A DNA stretch of 64,000 bases from Microvirga vignae. Lineage in GTDB: Bacteria > Pseudomonadota > Alphaproteobacteria > Rhizobiales > Beijerinckiaceae. Below the pieces are notes generated by a model. That model saw nothing but the letters and a program-made list of their open reading frames with translations, searched no databases and was not told the origin of the DNA. Below are positions 43,236 through 54,080 of the stretch, in pieces. The stretch spans positions 248,001 through 312,000 of the forward strand of contig NZ_LCYG01000032.1 of NCBI RefSeq assembly GCF_001017175.1, written 5' to 3'. The translations under genes and the position numbers were made by a program. Numbering within the stretch: the first letter of the stretch is position 1; the number at the start of each line of letters is the position of its first letter.

Positions 43236-44777
43236 CTACCGCCTCAACAACCCACCCAAGGTCCCCCGCACGATGGCCCGTCCAATGGAGCTGCCCTGGC
43301 GTCCGCCGATCGACTTGCCGATCTCGGCGGCGATGTTGCCCACCGTCTGGTTGACCACGGTGCGGGTGACCTCGCGCACGACTTTCTGGCCCACCGTCAT
43401 CGTGCCCTTCCGCTGCGGGCCGTTGGTGCCGAAGATGTTGCCGAGCATGTCGAGAATGCCCCCGCCGCCTTCCGCCGCCCTGGCATCGGCGGCCGCCTGC
43501 TCGGCCCGTTTCGCCAGCATCTCGTAAGCCGATTCCACATCGACCGCCTGATCGTACTTCCCCCTCATGGGGCTCGCGTTCAGGATCTGCTGGCGCTCGG
43601 ACAATTCGATGGGGCCGACCTGGGCCATCGGCGGTGCGATCAGCGTGCGCTCCACCATGGAGGGCGCGCCCTTGCCTTCGAGCGTCGAGACCAGCGCCTC
43701 GCCGACGCCGAGTTCCGTGATCGCCTTTTCGGTATCGAATGCCGGGTTCTGCCGGAAGGTTTGCGCGGCGACGCGAACGGCCTTCTGCTCGCGAGGCGTA
43801 TAGGCGCGCAACGCATGCTGCACGCGGTTGCCGAGCTGCGCGAGTACGGTCTCGGGCACGTCGACCGGATTTTGCGTGATGAAATAGACGCCCACACCCT
43901 TCGAGCGGATGAGGCGCACGACGCGCTCCACCGTCTCGACGAGAGCCTTCGGCGCATCGTTGAAGAGAAGATGCGCCTCGTCGAAGAAGAAGACGAGTTT
44001 CGGCTGATCGAGATCGCCCACCTCCGGCAGTTCCTCGAACAGTTCCGACATGAGCCAGAGCAGGAACGTCGAATAGAGACGCGGATTGCTCATGAGCTTG
44101 TCCGCCGCCAGGATGTTGACGACGCCGCGTCCGTCGCGATCAGTGCGCATCAGATCTTTGATGTCGAGCGCCGGCTCGCCGAGGAACTCGTCACCCTGTT
44201 GGTTTTCGAGCACGAGCAACTGACGCTGGATCGTGCCGATGGTCGCTTTTGATACGTTACCGTAAGTGGTGGTGAGCTCGCTCGCATTGTCGGAGATGAG
44301 CTGCAGCAGCGCGCGCAGATCCTTCAGATCGAGCAGCAGCAATCCCTGCTCGTCGGCGACGCGGAAGGCGATGTTGAGCACGCCTTCCTGCGTCTCGTTG
44401 AGATCGAGAAGGCGCGAGAGAAGCAGCGGTCCCATCTCGGAGATCGTCGCGCGGACACGATGCCCCTGCTCGCCGAAGATGTCCCAGAACACGACCGGGA
44501 ACTGGTCCGGCTTGTATTCGATGCCGATGTCCTGCGCGCGCTTGACCAAGGGCTCCTTGCCGCTGCCGGGAGCCGCCAGGCCTGAGAGATCGCCTTTGAT
44601 GTCGGCAGCGAAGACCGGAACGCCCGCATTGGAAAAACCTTCCGCCAGCACCTGCAGCGAAACCGTCTTGCCGGTACCCGTCGCGCCCGTGATGAGGCCG
44701 TGGCGATTTGCGAGCCTCAAGTCCAGGTATTCCGGCTTGGTGCTTTTGCCGATGAAGATCTTGCCGTCTTCGAGCAT
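43236..44777 (-). CDS. HerA-like ATPase, DUF853 (YjgR family)
   Basis: A 513-residue P-loop ATPase of the HerA/FtsK superfamily. Walker [21 protein letters not shown] (residues about 28-47), [16 protein letters not shown], Walker [37 protein letters not shown] (sensor region) and [20 protein letters not shown] with a Gly-rich C-terminus. DUF853 proteins are presumed DNA-translocating or helicase-like; role unknown. No NurA partner is nearby. Confidence 0.92.
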   Translation of the reverse strand: MLEDGKIFIGKSTKPEYLDLRLANRHGLITGATGTGKTVSLQVLAEGFSNAGVPVFAADIKGDLSGLAAPGSGKEPLVKRAQDIGIEYKPDQFPVVFWDIFGEQGHRVRATISEMGPLLLSRLLDLNETQEGVLNIAFRVADEQGLLLLDLKDLRALLQLISDNASELTTTYGNVSKATIGTIQRQLLVLENQQGDEFLGEPALDIKDLMRTDRDGRGVVNILAADKLMSNPRLYSTFLLWLMSELFEELPEVGDLDQPKLVFFFDEAHLLFNDAPKALVETVERVVRLIRSKGVGVYFITQNPVDVPETVLAQLGNRVQHALRAYTPREQKAVRVAAQTFRQNPAFDTEKAITELGVGEALVSTLEGKGAPSMVERTLIAPPMAQVGPIELSERQQILNASPMRGKYDQAVDVESAYEMLAKRAEQAAADARAAEGGGGILDMLGNIFGTNGPQRKGTMTVGQKVVREVTRTVVNQTVGNIAAEIGKSIGGRQGSSIGRAIVRGTLGGLLRR

Positions 44778-44913
44778 CGTGTCTCTCCCGAATCCATCAA
44801 CGGATCTTAGAAGCCCTGTCGCCAGTTTCCACTCTGAGATTTTTCGATTGAGGTTTCTCGACTAAATAGTTTAGAGCTAAACCATCATACCCGAGCAGCA
44901 CCAGGAGAATCAT

Positions 44914-45294
44914 ATGGACGAGCTCATCGCCCGCGTGACGCAGAAGACCGGCCTCGATCAGGCCACCGCCCGCAAGGCCATCGGCCTCATCCTCGGCTAC
45001 CTTCAGAAGGAGGGCCCGCAGACCGAGGTGAACCAGCTGATCGCCGCCCTCCCGGGCGCTCAGGACGCCATCGAGCAGTCCAAGACCGGCGCCAGCGGCG
45101 GCATGATGGGCATGATCGGCTCCATGGGCGGCGGCGTGATGGCGCTCGGTGGCCAGCTCATGGGCATCGGCGTCTCCATGGGCCAGATGCAGCCGCTTGG
45201 AAAGGAACTCTTTGCCTATGGCCGTGAGAAGGCCGGCGAGGATACGATGGGCACCATCATGGGCGCGATCCCCGGCCTGTCGCAGTTCGTTTAA
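44914..45294 (+). CDS. DUF2267-type small protein
   Basis: A 126-residue protein. Helical N-terminus resembles DUF2267 (MDELIARVTQKTGLDQATAR, IGLILGYLQKEGP) and the C-terminal half is Gly/Met-rich (GGMMGMIGSMGGGVMALGGQ), likely a hydrophobic helix. The stop codon lies in a 15-bp tandem duplication, giving a second in-frame stop. Function unknown. Confidence 0.75.
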   Translation: MDELIARVTQKTGLDQATARKAIGLILGYLQKEGPQTEVNQLIAALPGAQDAIEQSKTGASGGMMGMIGSMGGGVMALGGQLMGIGVSMGQMQPLGKELFAYGREKAGEDTMGTIMGAIPGLSQFV

Positions 45295-45317
45295 GTCCTT
45301 TCCGTTTAAGTCCTTTC
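45288..45317. repeat. 15-bp perfect tandem duplication across a stop codon
   Basis: CGTTTAAGTCCTTTC occurs twice in direct succession (45288-45302 and 45303-45317). The copies are in frame, so the DUF2267 gene has two stop codons 15 bases apart. Confidence 0.95.
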
Positions 45318-45408
45318 TTTGCAACGATCCCGGACAGCGCAAGCCGATCCGGGATCGTCGTCGGACAGATTCGCAAATGCGTCGATGCTTCTTTCGACGT
45401 GCGGCGAA

Positions 45409-46002
45409 CTAAGCGATTACGAAATCATACCGCCCGAGACGTTCGGAACCGGCGCTCTCGATATCGAACAGAAGCTGGGTCCTGAAGAGGCGATCCCGCT
45501 CATTTCCTGGCTCGCCGGGGAAGAAGAGCTGCGTCGTGAGGATCGGTCCACCGGCACGCTGAACCTTGAAATGGATGTGGCGTGTACGGCCCGGGTACTG
45601 GCCCGGTAGGACCGTCGTGAACGACCAGCGTCCCTGTGCATCGGTTCTCTGATAGCCGCGCAGGCGATGTCCAACGTTGTCGTACTGACCGTTCCCGTCA
45701 GCCTGCCACAGTTCGACGATGGCGTTGGCGATGGGGCGGCAGGACCGATCAACCACATGACCGCCGATCCTCAGGCGCGTTCCACTCACCTCCCCAGCCG
45801 TCAGATCGCTGCGCAAGGGACTCTTGGGCTTGTAGAACGGCCCTTCGGTCATCGATGGCGTGACCGCGTGCTCGTCGGCACAGGCGGGCGTGAGAGGCAG
45901 CGGGAACGGGGCATTCTGCGCAACGGCATGGCGCCCTGAGAGAAAGGCCAGAGCAGGCGTAGCAAAGAGTCCTGAGACAAGATCACGTCGGGTAACGCTC
46001 AT
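45409..46002 (-). CDS. Exported intradiol ring-cleavage dioxygenase
   Basis: A 197-residue protein with a Tat signal (MSVTRRDLVSGLFATPALAF) and an intradiol-dioxygenase core: TPSMTEGPFYKPKSPLRSDL, VDRSCRPIANAIVELWQADG, RLRGYQRTDAQGRWSF and YPGRTRHIHFKVQ, giving the Tyr/Tyr/His/His non-haem Fe(III) set. Shorter than catechol dioxygenases and exported, as in the extracellular intradiol family, so a cytosolic ring-cleavage role is doubtful. Start ATG 46002 follows GAAGGAG. Divergent from mutA. Confidence 0.88.
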   Translation of the reverse strand: MSVTRRDLVSGLFATPALAFLSGRHAVAQNAPFPLPLTPACADEHAVTPSMTEGPFYKPKSPLRSDLTAGEVSGTRLRIGGHVVDRSCRPIANAIVELWQADGNGQYDNVGHRLRGYQRTDAQGRWSFTTVLPGQYPGRTRHIHFKVQRAGGPILTTQLFFPGEPGNERDRLFRTQLLFDIESAGSERLGRYDFVIA

Positions 46003-46189
46003 GTGACGCTCCTTCTGAAGATCCATCGTCCTAGAGGAGTAAGGTGTCACATCCCGCGTGGATTGAAAGATGTAAGTTCTGCACCTGGACAATTCCTCGT
46101 CCTTTAAGGGCATTCCCACGCTCCCTCCGACCCGGTATCTTCCGGCGCAATTTTTCAAGCTGCTCTCCTCCGGACGAGGATACCTATCC

Positions 46190-48049
46190 ATGGACGATCT
46201 CTCTCTCGCTGCCGATTTCCCTCAAGCTACCCGCGAGCAATGGCTCAAGCTGGTAGAGGGGGTGTTGAAGGGAGCCGACTTCACCAAGAAGCTCGTCGGC
46301 CGCACCCATGACGGCATCGAGATCCAGCCGCTCTATCCAAAGGCGGAGGGAGCAGCCCGGATCGCACGCGAGCAGGCCGGGCGCTGGCGCGTATCCCAGC
46401 GGATGGATCACCCCGATCCGGCCAAGGCCAATGAACTCGCCCTCATCGATCTCGAAAACGGCGCCGATGCGCTGACCCTCGTCACCCGCAAAGCCCCCGC
46501 CGCGCGCGGCTTCGGCGTCAAGATTGAAAGGGTTGAGGATCTCGACAAGGCGCTCTCCGGCGTGATGCTGGACCTCATCCATCTGCGCCTCGATGCGGGC
46601 GGCAAGGGCCGCCCCACGGCGGAGCTTCTCATCGCACTCGCCGAAAAGCGCGGCCACAAGCTGTCGGACCTCTCGCTCGATCTCGGCATGGACCCCATCG
46701 GCGGTCTAGCCTCCATCGGCAGCCTTGCGGTCGAGTGGAACGAAGTCTCGACCCGCATGGGCGCGATGCTGAAGAGCCTGACCAAAAAAGGCTTCAACGG
46801 CCGCGCCTTCACGGCGGATGGACGCCCCTATCACGAGGCGGGCGCAAGCGAAGCGCAGGAATTGGCGGCTGTTCTTGCCACGGGCGTCAGCTATCTGCGG
46901 GCGCTTGAGTCCCAAGGCCATTCCCTCGATGCCGCCCGCAAGGCCTTGTCCTTCCTGCTGGTGGCGGATGCGGACGAGTTTCTCACGGTCGCGAAGTTCC
47001 GGGCGCTGCGCCGCCTCTGGGCGCAAGTGGAGCAGGCCTGCGGACTGGAGCCGAAGTCCGTTCGCCTGCATGCGGAAACCGCCTGGCGCATGACAACCAA
47101 GCGCGATCCGTGGGTGAACATGCTCCGTACGACGGTTGCCACCTTCTCCGCCGGCATCGGCGGGACGGATGCGATCACGGTTCTGCCCTTCACGGCGGCT
47201 CTCGGCCTGCCCGATGCCTTTGCTCGCCGCGTGGCGCGCAACACCCAGCTGGTCCTGCTGGAGGAGTCGAACCTCTGGCGCGTGGCCGATCCTGCGGCAG
47301 GCGCCGGCGGCTTCGAGGCGCTCACCGATGCGCTCTGCGAGAGAGCCTGGGGTCTCTTTCAGGAGATCGAGCGCGAGGGTGGCATCATCGACAGCCTCAA
47401 GCAGGGGGCTCTCCAGACCCGCATCGCCACCGTTCGCGCGCAGCGGGAGAAGGCGGTTGCCACCCGCAAGGAGCCGATCACCGGCACGAGTGAATTCCCG
47501 AACATCCACGAGGCGGATGTCACGGTGCTGATGCCGGCCGCTCCTGCGGCGAAGCAAGAGACTGACCAAGCTGCCGTGTCGGTCACGCCCCTGCCCTCCG
47601 TCCGTACGGCGGAGGCCTTCGAGCGCCTGCGCGACCTGTCGGACGCCTACCTCGCCAAGACTGGCGCGCGCCCGAAAGTGTTCCTTGCCAATCTCGGCCC
47701 GATCTCCGCCTTCACGGCACGCGCGACTTTCGCCAAGAATTTCTTCGAGGCAGGCGGAATAGAAGCCGTGATGAACGACGGCTTTTCCGATACGGAAAAG
47801 CTTAAGCAGACCTTCCTTAAAAGCAAAGCCAAGCTTTCATGCATCTGCTCGTCAGATGAAATTTACGAAAATCATGCGATCGAGGCCATCAAGACCTTGC
47901 GCGAGGCAGGATTGGCACCCATCTACCTGGCAGGGCGCCCGGGAGAACGCGAAGAACAGCTGACCGGCGCCGGCATCACCACTTTCATCTATGCTGGGTG
48001 CGACACCCTCAAGGTCCTGAGCGAGGCTTTGGAGAAGGCCTGCTCATAA
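46190..48049 (+). CDS. mutA: Methylmalonyl-CoA mutase small (beta) subunit
   Basis: A 619-residue subunit of adenosylcobalamin-dependent methylmalonyl-CoA mutase, which interconverts methylmalonyl-CoA and succinyl-CoA in the propionate and ethylmalonyl-CoA pathways. It has the TIM-barrel domain (LYPKAEGAARIAREQAGRWR, AETAWRMTTKRDPWVNMLRT, AGIGGTDAITVLPFTAALG) and a C-terminal B12-like fold without the DxHxxG motif, the hallmark of the non-catalytic subunit. The catalytic subunit gene follows after about 1 kb instead of immediately. Confidence 0.93.
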   Translation: MDDLSLAADFPQATREQWLKLVEGVLKGADFTKKLVGRTHDGIEIQPLYPKAEGAARIAREQAGRWRVSQRMDHPDPAKANELALIDLENGADALTLVTRKAPAARGFGVKIERVEDLDKALSGVMLDLIHLRLDAGGKGRPTAELLIALAEKRGHKLSDLSLDLGMDPIGGLASIGSLAVEWNEVSTRMGAMLKSLTKKGFNGRAFTADGRPYHEAGASEAQELAAVLATGVSYLRALESQGHSLDAARKALSFLLVADADEFLTVAKFRALRRLWAQVEQACGLEPKSVRLHAETAWRMTTKRDPWVNMLRTTVATFSAGIGGTDAITVLPFTAALGLPDAFARRVARNTQLVLLEESNLWRVADPAAGAGGFEALTDALCERAWGLFQEIEREGGIIDSLKQGALQTRIATVRAQREKAVATRKEPITGTSEFPNIHEADVTVLMPAAPAAKQETDQAAVSVTPLPSVRTAEAFERLRDLSDAYLAKTGARPKVFLANLGPISAFTARATFAKNFFEAGGIEAVMNDGFSDTEKLKQTFLKSKAKLSCICSSDEIYENHAIEAIKTLREAGLAPIYLAGRPGEREEQLTGAGITTFIYAGCDTLKVLSEALEKACS

Positions 48050-48095
48050 GCCCTTGAGCCGTCCTCCCGGCCTTTTAAACCGGGAGGATCACGGT

Positions 48096-48479
48096 TTGAC
48101 GAGTCTTGCGAAGCGAACGGCTGTGGCCCTGGGCCTCGGCTTGACGATGATCGGCGGCGCGCTTGCCGCCCCTGGCGCCAAGCATGACGGGATCTGGAGC
48201 GTTCAGTTGGCGACGGATTCCGGCACTTGCGACAGCAGCGCCAGCTATTCCATCGCCGTTGAGAACGGCAGCGTTCGTTACATTCCCAGCCCCGGATCCT
48301 CCCCGGCGACCGTATCGGGCCGGATTGGTCCGGACGGGACGGTCGATCTCGACATCCGCCGCAGCATCGCCAAAGCCGATGCAAGCGGCCGCCTGAACGG
48401 CAAGTCGGGCTCCGGCACTTGGCAGCTTGCCATGCTTGGGTGCTCTGGCCGCTGGACGGCTCAGAAGCGCCCGGCTTAA
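48096..48479 (+). CDS. Small secreted protein 1 (paralogous pair)
   Basis: A 127-residue exported protein starting at TTG 48096 with a GGGAGGATC site. Signal peptide LAKRTAVALGLGLTMIGGAL with AA cleavage. Mature part: KHDGIWSVQLATDSGTCDSS, YSIAVENGSVRY, SGRLNGKSGSGTWQ and CSGRWTAQKRPA, with two Cys that could bond. It is paralogous to the next gene. The fold looks like a small beta domain; function unknown. It lies 46 bp after mutA. Confidence 0.75.
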   Translation: MTSLAKRTAVALGLGLTMIGGALAAPGAKHDGIWSVQLATDSGTCDSSASYSIAVENGSVRYIPSPGSSPATVSGRIGPDGTVDLDIRRSIAKADASGRLNGKSGSGTWQLAMLGCSGRWTAQKRPA

Positions 48480-48505
48480 AGCGAACAAGATCAAAGCATT
48501 CTCAG

Positions 48506-48536
48506 CCGCCGCATTGTTCGATGTGGCGGTTTTTTG
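48506..48536 (+). terminator. Terminator between the two secreted paralogues
   Basis: Stem CCGCC/GGCGG extended by CAT/ATG, followed by TTTTTTG. It lies 26 bp after the first paralogue and separates mutA and mutB transcripts. Confidence 0.8.
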
Positions 48537-48623
48537 TTGCCCGTGTCTCCCTTTTCCCGGGAGGAACCCCGTTCGGGACCTCACGTTATTCCAGCCTATC
48601 CCATGGTGGGCATGGAGTTTTCG

Positions 48624-48992
48624 ATGCGAATGATGTCCTGGCTCGGCGCAGCGGTCCTAGGGATCTCCCTCGTTGCGCCCGCAGCCCAAGCACAAACCAA
48701 TAAATTCGACGGCACCTGGAGCGTCGAGGTTGTCACCGAGCAGGGCGGCTGCGATCGTGCCTATCGCTATTCGGTGATCGTTCAGAACGGGCGCGCGCGC
48801 TACGGCGGCCCGGAACAGTTCGACGTGAACGGTCAAGTCCGTTCCAACGGCTCCGTTTCCGCCAGCATTTCGCGGGGACAGGACAGAGCCAACGTCTCCG
48901 GCAGGCTCGTGGGCAGAACCGGCCGCGGCACCTGGACCACGTCCGGCGGGCGCTCCTGCTCGGGCTACTGGAACGCCGAGAAGCGGAGCTGA
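48624..48992 (+). CDS. Small secreted protein 2 (paralogous pair)
   Basis: A 122-residue exported protein, signal peptide MRMMSWLGAAVLGISLVAPA with AQA cleavage. Mature: KFDGTWSVEVVTEQGGCDRA, YSVIVQNGRARYGGP, SGRLVGRTGRGTWTTSGGRS and CSGYWNAEKRS, sharing the W-S-V, two-Cys and GTW patterns with the preceding protein. Several ATGs are in frame; 48624 fits the GGAG site and signal. Function unknown. Confidence 0.8.
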   Translation: MRMMSWLGAAVLGISLVAPAAQAQTNKFDGTWSVEVVTEQGGCDRAYRYSVIVQNGRARYGGPEQFDVNGQVRSNGSVSASISRGQDRANVSGRLVGRTGRGTWTTSGGRSCSGYWNAEKRS

Positions 48993-49090
48993 CCCTAGAC
49001 GATGCTCCGATAGCCTCATGGTTTTGGATGTCCTAGAATGGACGAGATTCAACACCTCTCCAGTTCGACGAGGGCATCCGTTTCAAGGTC

Positions 49091-51259
<2,169 letters not shown>

Positions 51260-51265
51260 GCTGCC

Positions 51266-52855
51266 TCAACTCGCCTGCGCAGTCAGACGGGATTTCTCCA
51301 AAGCCGCCAGAGCCTCGGAGAGACGCCGCCTCGCGCGTTCGACCTCGCCTTGCTTGATGGCATCGAGATCAAGGAACAGGTCGAGACCGGTCACGTGCTC
51401 GATGATGACTTGCGGCCTTTGCGCGAGCTCGCCCAGGAGCCCCTCTACGGCATAGGGCACGACCTCGCGCTTGATGCCCTTCATGACGATGGGCTCAAGC
51501 GGCCTTGCCCGCACCATGTCGCGCACAAGCGCATAGGTCTCATAGCTCAGGCAGATCCCACCTGGTTCCGCAATGGCCTGCAGGCGGGCGGCGAGATTCG
51601 CCTCCGCACCGATGATCGTGTAGGCCATCCGGTCGTTGCTGCCGAAATTGCCCACGTTGCAGAATCCCGTGTTGATGCCCATGCGGACGCACATGGGCGT
51701 TTCGATGCCGCGCTTGCGCCAGATCGCGTTCAGATGCTCCATGTGCTGCTGCATGTCGACGGCCATACGCAGGCATGCTCTCGCATCCTCCTCGACGCCC
51801 TTGGTGTCCGGATCGCCGAAGAAGATGAGGATGGCATCGCCGAAGAACTTGTCGATAGTCGCTCCGTGCCGGAGAGCGATAGCGGACATCTCGGTAAAGT
51901 AGTCGTTCAAAAGCTCCGTGAGATCCTCCGGCTGCAGCCGGTCAGAGATGGCGGTGAAGTCCTTGATGTCGGAGAAGAATATCGTGAGCTTCTTGCGTTC
52001 GGTGGCAATCGCCACATCCTTCTGTCCACTGAAGATGCTCTTGTAGACCTGAGGCGACAGATACTTTGCGAGCTTCATCGAGATCCCGGCCAGGAAATCG
52101 TTGGCCTCGGTCAGTTCCTGATTCATCCCGCGGATCAGCTTTTCCTGTCGGCGCTGCAAGAAAATGCAAGCAAGCCCCGCCATTGAAGCCAGGGACAGAT
52201 AAATCAGGGAATATTTGAACGAGGAAACATTCGCGAAGATTGGTTGATTGACGGAAATCTCCTGGATGCCGCGCACATCGCCGACCTTCCAATCCGTCTT
52301 CGGGCTGTCGGGATGGGTATTGTGGCAGCTCACGCAGACCGGCCCCATGGTGACAGGAGCTGCCGTGCGGACGATCTTGTCCAAGATGGTTCCCGAAACC
52401 TCCACGATAGTCTGCTGAGGATTGGCCCTGAGCCTGGCAATGGCGTCCTTCTCGAAGTCGTCTAGCCGGTGAGGCTCCCGCCCCTTGAATGGCATGTCGG
52501 AAACGAAATGGTACTTCACCGAGCCGTCATGGGCACTGATGCGTTTCCCGAGTTCGATGGAGAGGGTGGCTGGGATGGGAATGGCTCCGGGCACGTCGTG
52601 ATAATTGTGGGTGACCGTCACTTGACCGGGGGACTGGAGCACCCGTCCGACCACATCGCTGCCGTAGTAGCTACGCATGTCGTCGATGATGCGGCTGGCT
52701 TCGCTCGCCTGCATGCGCAGGACGCGCTCCGAAAGGAGCCGCAGGTCGAGCCAGACGGCGACAGGCAGGCCCAGAACGCCAAGGATCACTGTTACAATCA
52801 GCAACGGCCCCATGACGCGTTGCTGATAGGAAGCCCGTTCATCCAGTCCAGCCAT
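51266..52855 (-). CDS. Membrane adenylate cyclase with DUF3365 c-heme sensor
   Basis: A 529-residue sensor cyclase. Helix 1 (residues about 16-38), then a periplasmic DUF3365/Tll0287-like domain with the c-type haem motif C174-V-S-C-H178 and HPDSPKTDWKVGDVRGIQEI, helix 2 (about 213-235), a coiled coil and the cyclase domain (LTIFFSDIKDFTAISDRL, ATIDKFFGDAILIFFGDPDT, MAYTIIGAEANLAARLQAIA). Metal Asp residues, Lys and Asn/Arg are present; adenine specificity is by Thr. A redox or gas signal to the haem could set cAMP production. The 3' end lies 6 bp from mutB's stop (convergent). Confidence 0.9.
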   Translation of the reverse strand: MAGLDERASYQQRVMGPLLIVTVILGVLGLPVAVWLDLRLLSERVLRMQASEASRIIDDMRSYYGSDVVGRVLQSPGQVTVTHNYHDVPGAIPIPATLSIELGKRISAHDGSVKYHFVSDMPFKGREPHRLDDFEKDAIARLRANPQQTIVEVSGTILDKIVRTAAPVTMGPVCVSCHNTHPDSPKTDWKVGDVRGIQEISVNQPIFANVSSFKYSLIYLSLASMAGLACIFLQRRQEKLIRGMNQELTEANDFLAGISMKLAKYLSPQVYKSIFSGQKDVAIATERKKLTIFFSDIKDFTAISDRLQPEDLTELLNDYFTEMSAIALRHGATIDKFFGDAILIFFGDPDTKGVEEDARACLRMAVDMQQHMEHLNAIWRKRGIETPMCVRMGINTGFCNVGNFGSNDRMAYTIIGAEANLAARLQAIAEPGGICLSYETYALVRDMVRARPLEPIVMKGIKREVVPYAVEGLLGELAQRPQVIIEHVTGLDLFLDLDAIKQGEVERARRRLSEALAALEKSRLTAQAS

Positions 52856-52990
52856 ACCAGCCTCACTGTAGAACTCCTGTCAGTGAGGTCGATCATTTGC
52901 TCTTGAGGCTGGCCTTGCAACCTTTAATTCGTAAGCGCCGGAAGGTTTCGTTCGTGCTCGAAACAGTATCCATCTCAAGGAGGGCCTTCT

Positions 52991-53977
52991 TTATTCGAGC
53001 TTGATGTTCGCGGTCTTGATCACCTTCTCCCACTTCTCACCCTCGGCTCGCATATAGGCCGACATCTCTTCGGGTGTGCTTTGCAGCACCTCGATGCCAG
53101 CGCCCATGAGCTTGTCGCGGATCTCCGGCTGGCTCACGGCACGGCGATAGGCCTCGTTGAGCTTTGCGACGATCTCGGGCGGCGTACCGGCGGGCGCCAC
53201 GATTCCCTGCCAGGCCCAGGCCTCGAAGCCGGGGAAATCCGCGGCGACAGGCGGCACGCCAGGAAGTCCTGCGAACGGATCGGGCGACGCGACCGCAATG
53301 GCTTTGATGGGGCCCGACAGTTGTGAGCGCGCCGTCGCGAAATCGATGAACATCATGCCGATGTTGCCCGCCACCAGATCCTGCACAGCCGGAGCCGCTC
53401 CTCGATACGGCACATGGGTCAGCTTGATCCCGGCACCCTGCGCAAGGAGTTCTGTCGCGAGATGGAACGGGCTTCCCAAGCCGGGCGTGCCATAGGTGAT
53501 GCCGCCTGGATTCTGCTTGGCGACAGCAACAAGCTCCTGAACCGATTTGACGTTGAGCTTGTTCGTGTTGACCAGCAGCACGAGGGCGAAACGGCCGCTC
53601 AAGGAGATCGGGCTGAAATCCTTGTAAGGATCGAACGCGAGCTTGCTATAGAGCGTGCGATTGGTGGCGTAGGTCGCGGTGTCGCCGAGGAGAAGCGTAT
53701 AGCCATCGGGCTCGGCCTTGGCGACAGCCTCGGCGCCGAGATTGGTACCGGCACCGGCCTTGTTCTCGATGACGAATTGCTGACCGAGCTGCTTGCCGAT
53801 TTCGGCAAAGACCAAGCGTGCGAAAAAGTCCGTTCCGCCACCCGCCGCATAAGGCACGACGACCCGGACAGGCCTTCCAGGATAATCGGTCTGCGAGAAG
53901 GCGCCCCAGTTCGAGAACATCGAGGCTGCGGATGCAACAGCCATGCCGACAAGAATGTTGCGGCGGGTCCAGATCAT
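52991..53977 (-). CDS. Tripartite tricarboxylate transporter receptor (TctC/Bug)
   Basis: A 328-residue periplasmic receptor of the Bug/TctC family. Tat-like signal MIWTRRNILVGMAVASAAS; then YPGRPVRVVVPYAAGGGTD, IENKAGAGTNLGAEAVAKA, HVPYRGAAPAVQDLVAGNI and WQGIVAPAGTPPEIVAKLNE, all family signatures for binding small carboxylates. Start ATG 53977 has a GGAGGAAG site. No TctA/TctB genes in the window, so an orphan receptor like the TRAP one. Confidence 0.93.
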   Translation of the reverse strand: MIWTRRNILVGMAVASAASMFSNWGAFSQTDYPGRPVRVVVPYAAGGGTDFFARLVFAEIGKQLGQQFVIENKAGAGTNLGAEAVAKAEPDGYTLLLGDTATYATNRTLYSKLAFDPYKDFSPISLSGRFALVLLVNTNKLNVKSVQELVAVAKQNPGGITYGTPGLGSPFHLATELLAQGAGIKLTHVPYRGAAPAVQDLVAGNIGMMFIDFATARSQLSGPIKAIAVASPDPFAGLPGVPPVAADFPGFEAWAWQGIVAPAGTPPEIVAKLNEAYRRAVSQPEIRDKLMGAGIEVLQSTPEEMSAYMRAEGEKWEKVIKTANIKLE

Positions 53978-54080
53978 CGCTTCCTCCAAAGTTGGTATCC
54001 TTGAAGGAAGAACTAATCCTGGACTGCTTGCGGGCAAGCTGAGTGCCCAGCAACCGCGCGAGCTGCCCGGATGGACGGGA

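Noticed and set aside
48050..49090. Cobalamin riboswitch ahead of mutB
   Set aside because: I looked for a B12-box-like sequence and found none; the space is filled by two small genes and a terminator.
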